Of a stretch of DNA of 64,000 nucleotides, positions 11,250 through 21,600 are shown one piece after another. A program made the translations under genes and the position numbers. Position 1 is the first letter of the stretch, and each line of letters opens with the position of its first letter. The notes below the pieces were generated by a model, which was given only the letters and a program-made list of their open reading frames with translations, searched no databases and was not told where the DNA came from. Source of the DNA: Metridium senile (lineage: Eukaryota > Cnidaria > Anthozoa > Actiniaria > Metridiidae); contig OX459095.1 of NCBI GenBank assembly GCA_949775045.1, positions 33,528,564-33,592,563 of the forward strand, read 5' to 3'.

Positions 11250-11935
11250 ACTTTATATGAATATATATTTGGCTGTAGTGCTCTTGTTTCAATTTCAAAT
11301 GTGATGATAAAATCCACTTTTCATATTATGAGAGTTAATGTAGCGTCGCGGTTAACGTTCGAAGTTCACTGTTGACTTTCCGGATATAATAGTTGAGTTG
11401 CATGTAAAGTAATGGCATTTTTAATTTTTTTAGATAAAATTATTGCCCTAATTGTTTTCAGATAAATTATCTATCTGTCAGTTTGCTTTAATTAACAGAG
11501 TGGCAAATATTGTAAAATCTACTGTCGCGCCACTAATTAAGCCAGAGCGGCGCCGTGCAGGGAAAATTTCTTAAAAGACCTACAAATCACGTTTATCACC
11601 TATTTATTATTCTTTATTACTTAAACATTTTGATAATAAAGTTGTTACGTTGTAAATGAATGCAATTATTACTAAATGCATGCAAATGATGCTTAATTCA
11701 CACACGCATTGAACTATATAGAGCGGCGCGACAGGATAATATCAGTTTGAATGAAGGTTTTCAATTCTGGGACACAAAATAGGCGCAATAAATAATAATA
11801 TATATATTAATTGTAGTCTTTTATTCACTATTCTTTACAACTTCAACTTGCGCATTTTAATAAACAAAGTTTAGAAATCAAATTATCTGAAACGATAGCT
11901 GACAATGGTCCTCAATTTGTACAAAGCAAATTTGA
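11250..11935. other. Spacer between convergent 3' ends, with a possible small MITE
   Basis: No coding. CTGTCGCGCC at 11522-11531 is exactly complementary to GGCGCGACAG at 11725-11734, suggesting a 213-bp mini-element with short TIRs. No flanking duplication could be identified, so this part is tentative. Confidence 0.4.
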
Positions 11936-13024
11936 TTACATTGCTATATAGTCCGTGTGTCTATAAAAACCAACACAGTCATTTCCACTTATGTATTGGA
12001 GTGATTCATAAATTCCTTCATGAACATTTCGACAAAAAGCTGCTTTGATATCGTCCCTTTTAGCTATACATTTCAGTTTATTAAAAACAAGTTCGCATGG
12101 GTTTAGTTCGGGAGAATAAACCGGTAAATAAACCACATCTACACCTCGTTCTAAAAGCCACGCCGATAATGCATAACCTCCCGCGTAGTGATGCACTGCA
12201 CAGTTATCAAGGACGATGATGTCCCCGTATTGTAAAATACTTTGTCCATTGCTCATTAAACTCTGGCCTACTTCTCCCCAAAAATTAAGAAACGAAGCAG
12301 TGTCGCTTGCACCGTCCTCTGTATTTGCATACAATACGCCTTCGATTCCCATTAGCAAATTTAAAGTTACGTTTGGCGTACTGAGATATCTTCCAACTTC
12401 AAGACAAGGAGTATTCACTAAGGAATGGCCATAGTTTGGTCTACCGACGTCTGAGAGTTTAAATCCAGCTTCATCAAAACACTTTATTCTGTGTGGGTTA
12501 ATTGTGCTCATGTAGTTTAAAAAGTCTTGACAGTAATCTACATTTGCATGAGTAAATTTTTCAGCCTTCGGACAGGACATTCTTTTCCAAGTCCAGGTTT
12601 TCCCATCATCTAAGCGACTTTGAACTGCTCTTGCAATGGCAGACTTTGAAGTTCCCGTTGGGATATTACAATGTGTGTTGACGGCATCGTAGATTTTGGC
12701 ATGAGGCATAGATGGTGTAGCTGTCTTTAGGGCTTCAATAAAATCAAGATCTTGTTTTTGTAGACGTGGGGGATTATTGCCACCTTTCCACTGATTAGTA
12801 ATATCACCTTGTTCGCAGCATTGTCTCCATAGCTTTTGAACGACCATTCGACTCAAATTGAAGTGTTTAGCAACCTCTGTATATGATCCTTGAAAAAATC
12901 CCGTAATTACATCGCCACCTTGTTGGACCAGGCGGTGTACGGCCTCTCCCCGTAGAGCACTATGGGATAAAATCGAAATATGAGCCATTTGCATCTTGCC
13001 TAGGTTGAGTGAGCATCGTGTCAT
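11936..13024 (-). CDS. IS630-Tc1-mariner-type DDE transposase (DD37E)
   Basis: Intronless, 362 aa. Residues ~25-140 form paired-type helix-turn-helix DNA-binding modules (GEAVHRLVQQGGDV, TEVAKHFNLSRMVVQKLWR). The catalytic triad is visible: D184 (CFDEAGF), D273 (VLDNCAVHH) and E311 (PVYSPELNPCELVFNKLK), with 37 residues between the last two, hence DD37E. The YSPELNPCE block is diagnostic of the superfamily. The expected reaction is cut-and-paste transposition into TA, matching the TA flanking element C. M1 was chosen because the frame is open to 13024; M11 or M13 are alternatives. It is divergently paired with the EXO1-HIRAN gene 39 bp away. No TIRs of its own were seen immediately around it, so it appears to belong to element C and not to be a separate inserted mariner. 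Confidence 0.9.
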   Translation of the reverse strand: MTRCSLNLGKMQMAHISILSHSALRGEAVHRLVQQGGDVITGFFQGSYTEVAKHFNLSRMVVQKLWRQCCEQGDITNQWKGGNNPPRLQKQDLDFIEALKTATPSMPHAKIYDAVNTHCNIPTGTSKSAIARAVQSRLDDGKTWTWKRMSCPKAEKFTHANVDYCQDFLNYMSTINPHRIKCFDEAGFKLSDVGRPNYGHSLVNTPCLEVGRYLSTPNVTLNLLMGIEGVLYANTEDGASDTASFLNFWGEVGQSLMSNGQSILQYGDIIVLDNCAVHHYAGGYALSAWLLERGVDVVYLPVYSPELNPCELVFNKLKCIAKRDDIKAAFCRNVHEGIYESLQYISGNDCVGFYRHTDYIAM

Positions 13025-13063
13025 TGTCTAGCGCTCGTGCATTTCTAATCTCCTTGTCTTGTT
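13025..13063. promoter_or_regulatory. 39-bp divergent intergenic region
   Basis: Only 39 bp separate the first ATG of the transposase (reverse) from the ATG of the EXO1-HIRAN gene (forward). If both starts are right, the two genes share a bidirectional promoter or have overlapping leaders. No TATA box is seen. Confidence 0.5.
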
Positions 13064-16000
13064 ATGGGTATAAATTGTTTGTTTCCATACCTAAAGAAAA
13101 GAAATTGCGGAAAACAAGTAAACTTAGAGGAATTTCGTGGTCAAGTTGGCGTAGTGGACGCTTCTTGTTGGATCCACAAGAGTTTAGCGATTTCGCTAAA
13201 GGACGCGAGAAGGTGAGATATTTTGCCGCGAATTTACATCTTTATTTAATTCCATCATTGAATGATCTGTTTGCTCCCTAGGTCTCTAGATATCTTCCAA
13301 AGATATCTAAACTTGTTGAAGAAGGCAGGAGTCAGACCGTATGTTGTCTTTGATGGACGGAAACTCCCGGCAAAAGCAGACGAAGATGAGCGAAGACGAG
13401 TGTAAGCTTATTGAAGTTTAACAAACTTTCTTTAGCAAACTTTTGTGTTCTTCAAGCGGACATCAATAAAAAAGTTCTTACTTACATTCACTTATGATTT
13501 TTTATTTGATTTTTACGTATAGAGAGAGAGAGAAGAATGCAAAACGAGCGTCGGAGACAACTTGCGAATACTTGTCTACTAGACTAACCGCTCAGGCGGC
13601 AAGTGTTCGAACTGAAGACGTCGCCGAGTGTATAGAGGTGAACTCCGTTCTTATTTTGGATGTTATTTGGACAAAGTTTGTATGTTAGTCTTATTTAGTC
13701 AATCACCTTAGGGTTACCTAAGTGATTTTAGGCAAGCCAAAGAAGTACATTGTTATTATTAAACACCAGGCAACTGCGACTTGCTTCGCCTTACCCTCGC
13801 TAAAACAACAAAAATTCAGTGAACTTCAATCCATTGAGATAGGATATAAAAGCTCTCGAAACAAAACGCTTAAAGGAATGTAAGCGCAATTTCAAACTGT
13901 CTTTTTGATTGTCTGTAGCTGAAGTTTGTAGTAATTATTTGCAACTATATGTAAGACGAACTATAAAGTTTTGGTCTTAAAACATTTAGTGATTTCTGGT
14001 GATAAAACTAATGACAACAATACTAGTTTTTAAGCTTGACGTTTCGACACTTGCTTGTGTCATTATCAAAAGTGGTTTTATTTGAATAATTTCAACTAAG
14101 TTCCAGTATTTAAATCTTAACGCTTATTCAAATAAAACCACTTTTGATAATGACACAAGCAAGTGTCGAAACGTCAAGCTTAAAAACTATGTAAGCTTAA
14201 TCATTTTCATTTTACAGGGTTCTCTTTAAACTAAAATAAGTAGATAATTTACTACTTCAGTTTGGTTTATTTCTTTATTTGTTTTACAGCTTTGTAAAAG
14301 ACAAGCCATAGAATATATTGTGTCACCGTACGAATCCGATGCGCAAATCACCTACCTACTACAGAATGGCTATGGTGATTTTGCCATTACAGAAGACTCA
14401 GATCTTCTGGCATATGGATGCAAAAAGGTTAGTCAAAGGGGGAGTACTCCCCTATATTTGCTATACTGGTATGTGCCACCCTATAGGGTATGGTTTTTCA
14501 GCTTTTAGGTCTGGTATACTTTTTATACATTTAGTCTAGGGTGTGGATTTTTTATGGGATAGGGTAAATTTTTGGCTGTTAAAGGGTTTCAATGGTGTTT
14601 GTCTAGTCTGGGATATGGTGTATAATTCTTAGGTTTAGTCTGGGATAGGGTATGAAAAATCGAAATTTTAGGTCTGGGATAAACCTAAGTGCCCCAAGAG
14701 GTTAGTATGTCTATAAATATGTGTAAGATCTATGGAAAAGGAAGTGCCCTTATTCAGTACTATTTATTAATTGCAGGTTTTAGTCAAACTTCGCCTTGAT
14801 ACTGGAAATGGGGAGTATTTTTCTCTCACTGACTTATTGGCCACACTTAGGCTAACCCAGGACAAGTTCCTAGACTGCTGTATCACAGCTGGCTGTGACT
14901 ACGTTAACCATGTCCGTGGCATTGGAATCCACCGAGCTTTCCAGATACAGTTGGATAAGTCAGTCGACATATTTTCAGTACTGGAAACCAAAGGTGCTCC
15001 CCCGGACTACAGGGATAAGTTTAACAAGGCAAAGGCAGTGTTCCTCCACCAGACGGTGCTGGACCCTATCCAGTTGAAGACTAGACCACTTAGTGACTGG
15101 CATAGTGAACCTTCAAAAGAACTACAGCATTTCTGTGGGGTGTATCCTTTAATGTACAAAGCTTACCATTTGCAATTACCATAGTGGTTTTCAAAAACCT
15201 TGAAAAAATCAATGCCATTTATTAAAAGTATATACTAATGAGTATTATGTACTTACTTGCAATAAGGTTGTCATACAGAAATCGAACACTTGTCATTAAC
15301 AAAATAGAACATTTGACATTTTGTGCTTAAGTAGAATAGGAATTAATTAAGAGACAAAAGAAGATCACTCAAGCTGAACTCTCTCTTTTGTCTTTTAATT
15401 AATTCCTTTTGCACTAAATCACAAAATAATGTTCTATTTTCTTTGTGACAAATGTTTTATTTTTGTATGACAACCTTATTGCAAGTGGGTGTATACATAA
15501 TGTTCATGGATTTAGTGTGAGCACTTCGGAGGTAGTTCAGCCTGAAAAAGACACAAAAATTCAAGAGCACTTATTATAATTTAGAGTGAAAACACTTCAA
15601 TTCAAGCCACTATATTTTGTTCTCCTTTCTTGGGCTTATGTTAGTTTTTACTACCTGTGCATAATAGAATCACAATTATTAGTCTTAAATCAGAATCTAC
15701 TTTTTGTGTCCTTGACGGTACATTGCAGTGGCCTCGATGACACAGTTGCTAAAGAACTGGCAGTTGGGGATATGAACATAAACACTGGCAAAGAAAGCAA
15801 CCTTCAACAGGTGTGTAAGAATTACCTGATAACTGAATATCATAATCACTACTACGTGATTGTTAGAGTTCAAAAAAATGTTCATATACACACCAAATAG
15901 AATATTTGTCATAAGCAAAATAGAACATTTGTGATTTAGTGCCAAAGGAATTAATCAAAAGACAAAAGAAAGGCATTCAAGCTTAACTATCTTGTTTTTT

Positions 16001-17171
16001 TCACTAAATCACCAATGTTTTATTTTCTTTATGACAAATGTTCTATTTCCATATGATGTCCTTATTGCAAGTCAGTGTATATATAAAAATTTATAATCTA
16101 TAAATAGAATACATTAATTTCCTTGCAAGAAATGTGTCCAACCTGTACCCGTGTAGCTTTCATTTATATATATTTTATATTTGTGCAGCAAAGTACTTCA
16201 CAGGATGACCAAGTTGATGACCTCAACGATAATCACACCAACCAGAACAGTCCAGGTATATATCTTTAACAATAATAATGATAGCTTTTTATATACCATT
16301 AAAAGGTTTATTTTTGTTAATCTAAAGTTGGAACTTTATGAATCAAAATATATGTACCTATTTCAAACAATGTTGTGTTGCACATGTGATAGGTCTATTG
16401 TTTGTACCATACATTCCATTAATAACTCCCTTATCTCTACATTTGTTTTTCTTTTAATTTCCAGGTGGATTGCAAGCTGCCCTGCCAAAAACAGAATTTA
16501 TTATCAAGATTGTACAAATTACTGACCACTGGCTTAAATGGAGCATCCCCTGTTTCCCTGTGTTGTCACTAGAATTCAACAAAGTTACATTCCAATTCAA
16601 TAACACCGAGTTTCCAGGTCTGATAGTGAGAGGTCAGTCTTCCCACATTGGTAAAATGAAATGTAAAACACATTGCAACATCGAAATAGATGGTGAAGCC
16701 TTTACTGTACTTTGGGAGCCAAAACGACAAAATGACAATCTATTGGAGAATCCTGTTGTGTCCGATGGTGAAGGTGTTGGAGATGAATTCCACTCTCTGC
16801 CATTCAAGGTTTTAGGCACCTGTTATGACGAATCCAGGCAGAAGGCTCTTGAAGCTGCACATGAGTGCATGTATGAGCACAATAGACACGTATCAGCTAA
16901 ACTTGAGTTAGAACCTGAGAACACTCATGATGAGAATGCCATAGCAGTCTATGTGTCATGTCCTTCCGAGCCACATTACAAAGTAGGATATATCGATAGA
17001 CATTTGACACAGTATGTTAAACCTTGTTTGGGAACTTATTTTCAAGTCACCATTAGAAATATTCGCTTTAGCACAAAATTTCAGTTAATAGGCTTTTATA
17101 TATGTATTGTACTGACAAAAAAGGGAGCTTGGCCTAATCCAGTTGTAAAAGCCAGCAAAAGTGTTCGCTAA
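13064..17171 (+). CDS. EXO1-like 5' nuclease fused to HIRAN domain (element C cargo)
   Basis: Eight exons join in phase: 13064-13212, 13282-13401, 13523-13637, 14290-14427, 14777-15141, 15729-15810, 16189-16255, 16465-17171, giving 580 aa. The XPG N-region begins MGINCLFPYL with VGVVDASCWIHK and VVFDGRKLP. The I-region shows PYESDAQITYL, ITEDSDLLAYGCKK and TAGCDYVNHVRGIG, the last being the helix-two-turn-helix. All metal-binding Asp/Glu positions of EXO1/FEN1 are present, so 5'-3' exonuclease or flap activity is expected. The C-terminus (~455-545) resembles a HIRAN domain: LGTCYDESRQKALEAA, LELEPENTHDENAIAVYV, KVGYIDR. HIRAN in HLTF/Rad5 binds 3' DNA ends. EXO1 proteins normally lack HIRAN and instead have a mismatch-repair-binding tail. 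Likely role: processing transposon ends or repair intermediates in the nucleus (inference). Introns carry a foldback and two MITEs. Confidence 0.88.
14025..14188. repeat. Near-perfect foldback element in intron 4-side of EXO1-HIRAN gene
   Basis: Arms of about 63 bp (agtttttaagcttgacgttt ... complement acgtcaagcttaaaaact) flank a ~35-bp loop. It lies in the intron between exons 3 and 4. Arm identity is almost complete, so it is a recent insertion or kept by conversion. Confidence 0.9.
15255..15486. repeat. MITE family 1, copy a
   Basis: TIR acttgcaataaggttgtcat with complement at the right end; inner words 'gacaaaagaagatcactcaa' and 'ttttgtcttttaattaattc'. It lies in the intron between exons 5 and 6 of the EXO1-HIRAN gene. 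Homologous copies are at 15888-16073 and 52063-52265. Confidence 0.85.
15888..16073. repeat. MITE family 1, copy b (left end lost)
   Basis: It shares 'aatagaacatttgtgattta', 'gacaaaagaa' and the right end 'ccttattgcaagt' with copy a, but the left TIR is missing. It sits in the intron between exons 6 and 7 of the EXO1-HIRAN gene. Confidence 0.75.
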
Positions 17172-17387
17172 TTTTCAAGTCTCTCAATATTTATTAAGAC
17201 TTATAGATACAATTTGTATTTAAAGTTACACGTATAAAGCTATTTCAAAAAACGTTGTCACCGCCATGCGGCAATAGGTCATTGCAATCTCCACTTCATC
17301 ATCGTCAAAGCTCAACTTCAATAAGGATTGTCCCATAAGACAGTGGGGAGTGTGTATTTATTGAAGAACACAGACTGAAAAGACTTA

Positions 17388-17623
17388 CAGTGTGACTACG
17401 CCAACCAAAGCCACCCAAACACATTTTCCACAAATTATCCAATCATGTTCGAGCATCTGAAAAAAAGAATTATCACAAATTTATCATTCAAACTAGTCTA
17501 GTCTTTCAAGATCACAATTGTTCAGTTTGAATTTTGTGAAAATTCTATTTAATAAAAATTAAATAGATAGATAATTTGTGGAAAATTTGTTTGGGAGGCT
17601 TTGGTTGGTGTAGTCGCACTGTG
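17388..17623. repeat. MITE with ~50-bp TIRs
   Basis: Left cagtgtgactacgccaacca and right ttggttggtgtagtcgcact are inverse matches that continue inwards through 'attttccacaaattatc'. The 236-bp element has no coding. Confidence 0.85.
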
Positions 17624-17872
17624 ATAATAATAATAATATAAAAAAAACATTATTAGAGACGCATTTAAAAATTATCAATGCGTTTACATAGTTCCTTGTG
17701 GTCTTTGAACAACCTATCCCTGCTTAATGGCAATGACAACGTTTGTTTGAAATAGCTATATAAAGGAGTGTATCAGACACAGTATTAATTATTTATAAAT
17801 ACAAGTTATGGTTACCTGTACATAAACTTTCTGGAGTGTATAAGACACAGTATTAATTATAAATACAAGTTA

Positions 17873-18008
17873 TAGAGTACAAACACTATAGGTGTGCAAC
17901 ATAAATACTGCTAAATTATGCTTATTCTATTCTCTAGATATTGTTTAATCAACACTATTTAGTAGTAAATAATACAAAGTATTGCACACTTTCAGTGTTT
18001 GTACTCTA
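17873..18008. repeat. Small inverted-repeat element
   Basis: Left tagagtacaaacacta then ggtgtgcaa; right attgcacac then agtgtttgtactcta. The 136-bp hairpin-like unit has arms of about 25-30 bp. Confidence 0.7.
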
Positions 18009-18640
18009 GTTATTATATACAAGTTATAGTTATTATATACAAGTTATATTTATTATACACAAGTTATAGTTACAAGAAAGAAAGTTTCTTGATGTGGATT
18101 GAACAAAACATGCTATAGAATAGATAGATAAATATATATACTTTCTTGACCATTTTCTTGTTCTTGTTTAGAACACACGAGTGTATTGTGTCAAGTAATT
18201 TCTAGAAATATAGTACAATAAAATTTAACTGTGTTGTGTATAACTACATGGAAACTAAGTTAATTGAAAGTAAAGCCTTTCCAAATATTTGACCAACTTG
18301 TCGTTGATTGTTTACAGACAGGGGAGACTTTTCCATGCACATGCATGTTTTATTAGAGAAAGTTTCTTGATACTTAGTTTCATCACATTGTGCAAAATAA
18401 TCAAAAATCCATGTTTGGAATCCAAAAGTCTATCATGTCTCTCTGTATAAGTTAGTATATGTAATAAGACTCAATGCTGTCCAATTGCCGAGTCCAATAA
18501 TTGACAGTCAGACAAATTCTTCTAAGTCTAATTATTTTCAAATTGGACAGTATGGAGTTCTATTACTTATTGATTATATAGGTGCCTCTAAAATTGGGTC
18601 AATGAATTCAAATTATACATAATATAATATAATATAAATA

Positions 18641-21600
18641 TCATAATTGTGCTGGTGGGAGTGCAACAGGTGCTCTGTGGAATGTGGCTCTTACTGTCAG
18701 TTTCCCCCTCTGAGGAAGGGAGGCTCGGTTAGCCACAAAAACTCCAGGGTCACCCCTCCTTGATAAAATGACTCTATCAAGACGCTCAACTGCACCGTGA
18801 CCACTGGGGACATTAAACGATGGCAAAGCAATGTCTCTGTACCTGGCATTGTGCCCAGTCCAGTAATAAAATGGCAATTCGGGATCAACTCTCTTGGCAA
18901 ACTCGTTGATGATCTTGGGCAGCTGATCATAAAACTGCTTGAGATCAAAAATGGGGCCAAGAAGTTCATGCATCAGGGCAAAGAATCCTTCAACATCGTC
19001 TGTTGAAGATGCTCTTGGGTGTTCGGGTGGAAGTCCTCTGCATGCATACTCAGTTCTTCGCAACTCTCTGCTCTCCAAATTTGCCACAAGACCAACAATT
19101 AACTCACGAGTCAAACCACAAATGCCTTTGATTGGTCTAAGAATCAATCAAACAAAACAAAATTAATTTATAAAGTACAGCATCTTTCTCTAAATGTTAA
19201 CACTTCTAATTGTGAACTTCTCTGTTAATGAAGGACCATTTACCAAATCATATTGAAATGCAATTTTTGGCCATCAAAAATCACCATAAAGAGCCGTGTT
19301 TACAATTAGTATCTAATAGTATGTAAGTTGTAATATTACATTGTAATCAGTAGTATTTACCTGTTAACATCAATGGTTGAGTAGTCTGGGTTGACCCTGT
19401 GCCAAGGGATCCAGTCGTCTAGAATCCATCTCTTCATCTCTGCAATGTATCTGGCGCGAACATCTTCAGACAGTCCTCGTCCATCTACAGCCTTGTGCCA
19501 ATTGTGGACAGTTTGTAGAATAGTTGCACCAGTAACATGACCAACACGATTGAGGAATGACAGAACTCCTGGAGATATCATGCGTTCACAGTCCGGAACT
19601 GACTGTTTGTTTTTGCCAGTCAAAGATTCGTATGTGAGACCAGTTGTAGGATCGTGTAGGGCATCGCGTAAATACTTTAAGTTTACACCAGGAATATGCC
19701 CTTCTCTGAGGCAGTTTGTGATTCTTTTCAACAAGTGGTTGTGATCCTCTCTGTGATGTATAAGCTCGCTCGTCTTTTCATTTCTCTCAGGTTGATAAAG
19801 GAATTTGGAGAAGTCAACAGGATCATCCAAAGAACTCTGTAGGTCTTGCACCTCTTTCCTATATATATAGATGGCTAACAAAGACCTCAGTACGTCAGGG
19901 GTGGTCTCTTCTCGGCCTACAATACAACAGAATGTACTTTCAATACCAAAACAATTTTTATGCTTGTGAATAATCCAGTGGTTAAATAGCCCATCTGGGA
20001 CTGTCATTCAAACAATCACACTCTACAATATAAAGTCAAGTACACTTGAAGCTCCATTTGCGGACGCTCCTGTAAGCGGATAGTTCTAGTTATGGACAGC
20101 TTTCCAAAACCCTGTTTTTTCTTCCATACATGTATACAAACACTGTATTCACACTTTCCAATAGTCCAATTCACGGTTCCTGCAAATCAATGTCAGCCTT
20201 GCTAGCATGTAATATATTCTTTAGTTCTCAGTGTAGTCTGCAGAAATGTTAGGCATTCACACATCAAAGAACAATTGAATTGTAAAGAATATATTACATG
20301 CTAGCGAGGCTGACATTGAGTTGCAGGAACCGTGAGTTGGACTATTAGCGACATTCTCGTAAGCAGACGGGACACCTTGAGGAGGCTTGGTACCCTTCCC
20401 AAACTTGACAACCTCTCGACCTGCCTACCTGTAACCCAGTGGTGTGGTTCATAGTCGTCTGGAAACAGCTTTTTTCGCAGCCTCAGTGCAGCATTGTGGA
20501 ACGTATGTCGTCCATTTGTTATGTCACTATATATCCATCTAATATCTTGAACTGGAACAGCAGGGTGAGGATTTGCAGGATTTCCTGTGATAAAAATAAC
20601 ACACATTGATGTCTCCTTCTCAAACTCATTAATAATTCATTATCTCAGGGACCAATGACAACTTTGTATTTCAGTCATGTGCATAGGTCTTGATACACCG
20701 ATCAAACACTGATCAAGACACTGATCAAGACACTGATCAAGACACCGTATAAATTAGCTTAAAAGTAATTTCTCATTCATTCCAATTCACTCTCTTTTTT
20801 TCTTTATTCCACCGCTATCTCCTTTTTTACCTGTCTATATACCTGTTTATTTATCTACCTACCTAACTAATTGCCTAACATTTTATTTTTATTTTATATT
20901 TTATTTTATTTTGGACGTCCTGTGACTCAAACCGGGAACCTCTGGCTTGCAATTTTACTGAATTATCTTCTGTATTTGATGTCTCCAGTGTACTGCTATT
21001 AAACTTAAGTTATGATCTAACAACCTAAGTAAACATACCAAACTGATCCAGCTGGAAGTGTGTTGCAATAACATTGGCACTGATAGCTTTCGCTTTTCTT
21101 TTTGCATTCTTGATTATTTCCAGTACAGAGATAGGCCTTGAATTTCCTCGGGTCCTTAAAGAGTTGAACTCCCCATCAGTACCAAAGCCTACAGAAGAAA
21201 AGGAACAATACAATTATTTGAAATGAAATTTTAATAAAAAATAACCTTCCACACTCAAGTTGTACAGGAAACTCAATGTTTTTGGACATCATTGTGAGAA
21301 AGTCAAAAATTATTAATTCTATTATTTTTTTCATGTTTAGAGAGATGCAAAATACTGACCCACTACAATCATCCCAATACGTGTCATAGCATCCTCCAAC
21401 TGCTTGGCAAGGTCTCTGGTCTTTGCATCTGTGATGCTCTTGTAGCTCAGGAACTGCACGGGGATAGCATACGGTTTAAAGTTCCTGAGCTCATCAGATA
21501 TCATAAATACAAGCAGATGGCTGGCAGCAGAGCGTTTCTTTGAATATAAGTCCCGTAGATACTTAAGAAGACGTATTTGCAATGACTGCAAACCCTTTAC

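Larger units (their letters stand above)
17172..18640. other. Spacer between convergent cargo genes, filled with MITEs
   Basis: No exon seen. It holds two inverted-repeat elements (17388-17623 and 17873-18008) and short direct repeats of 'tatacaagttatagttatta' around 18010-18075. The 3' ends of the EXO1-HIRAN and SANT-protein genes face each other across it. Confidence 0.6.

Noticed and set aside
11936..13024. A separate mariner insertion inside element C
   Set aside because: No short TIR pair with TA was found around the gene, and its start is only 39 bp from the EXO1-HIRAN start, so it is treated as part of C. A genome search could reverse this.
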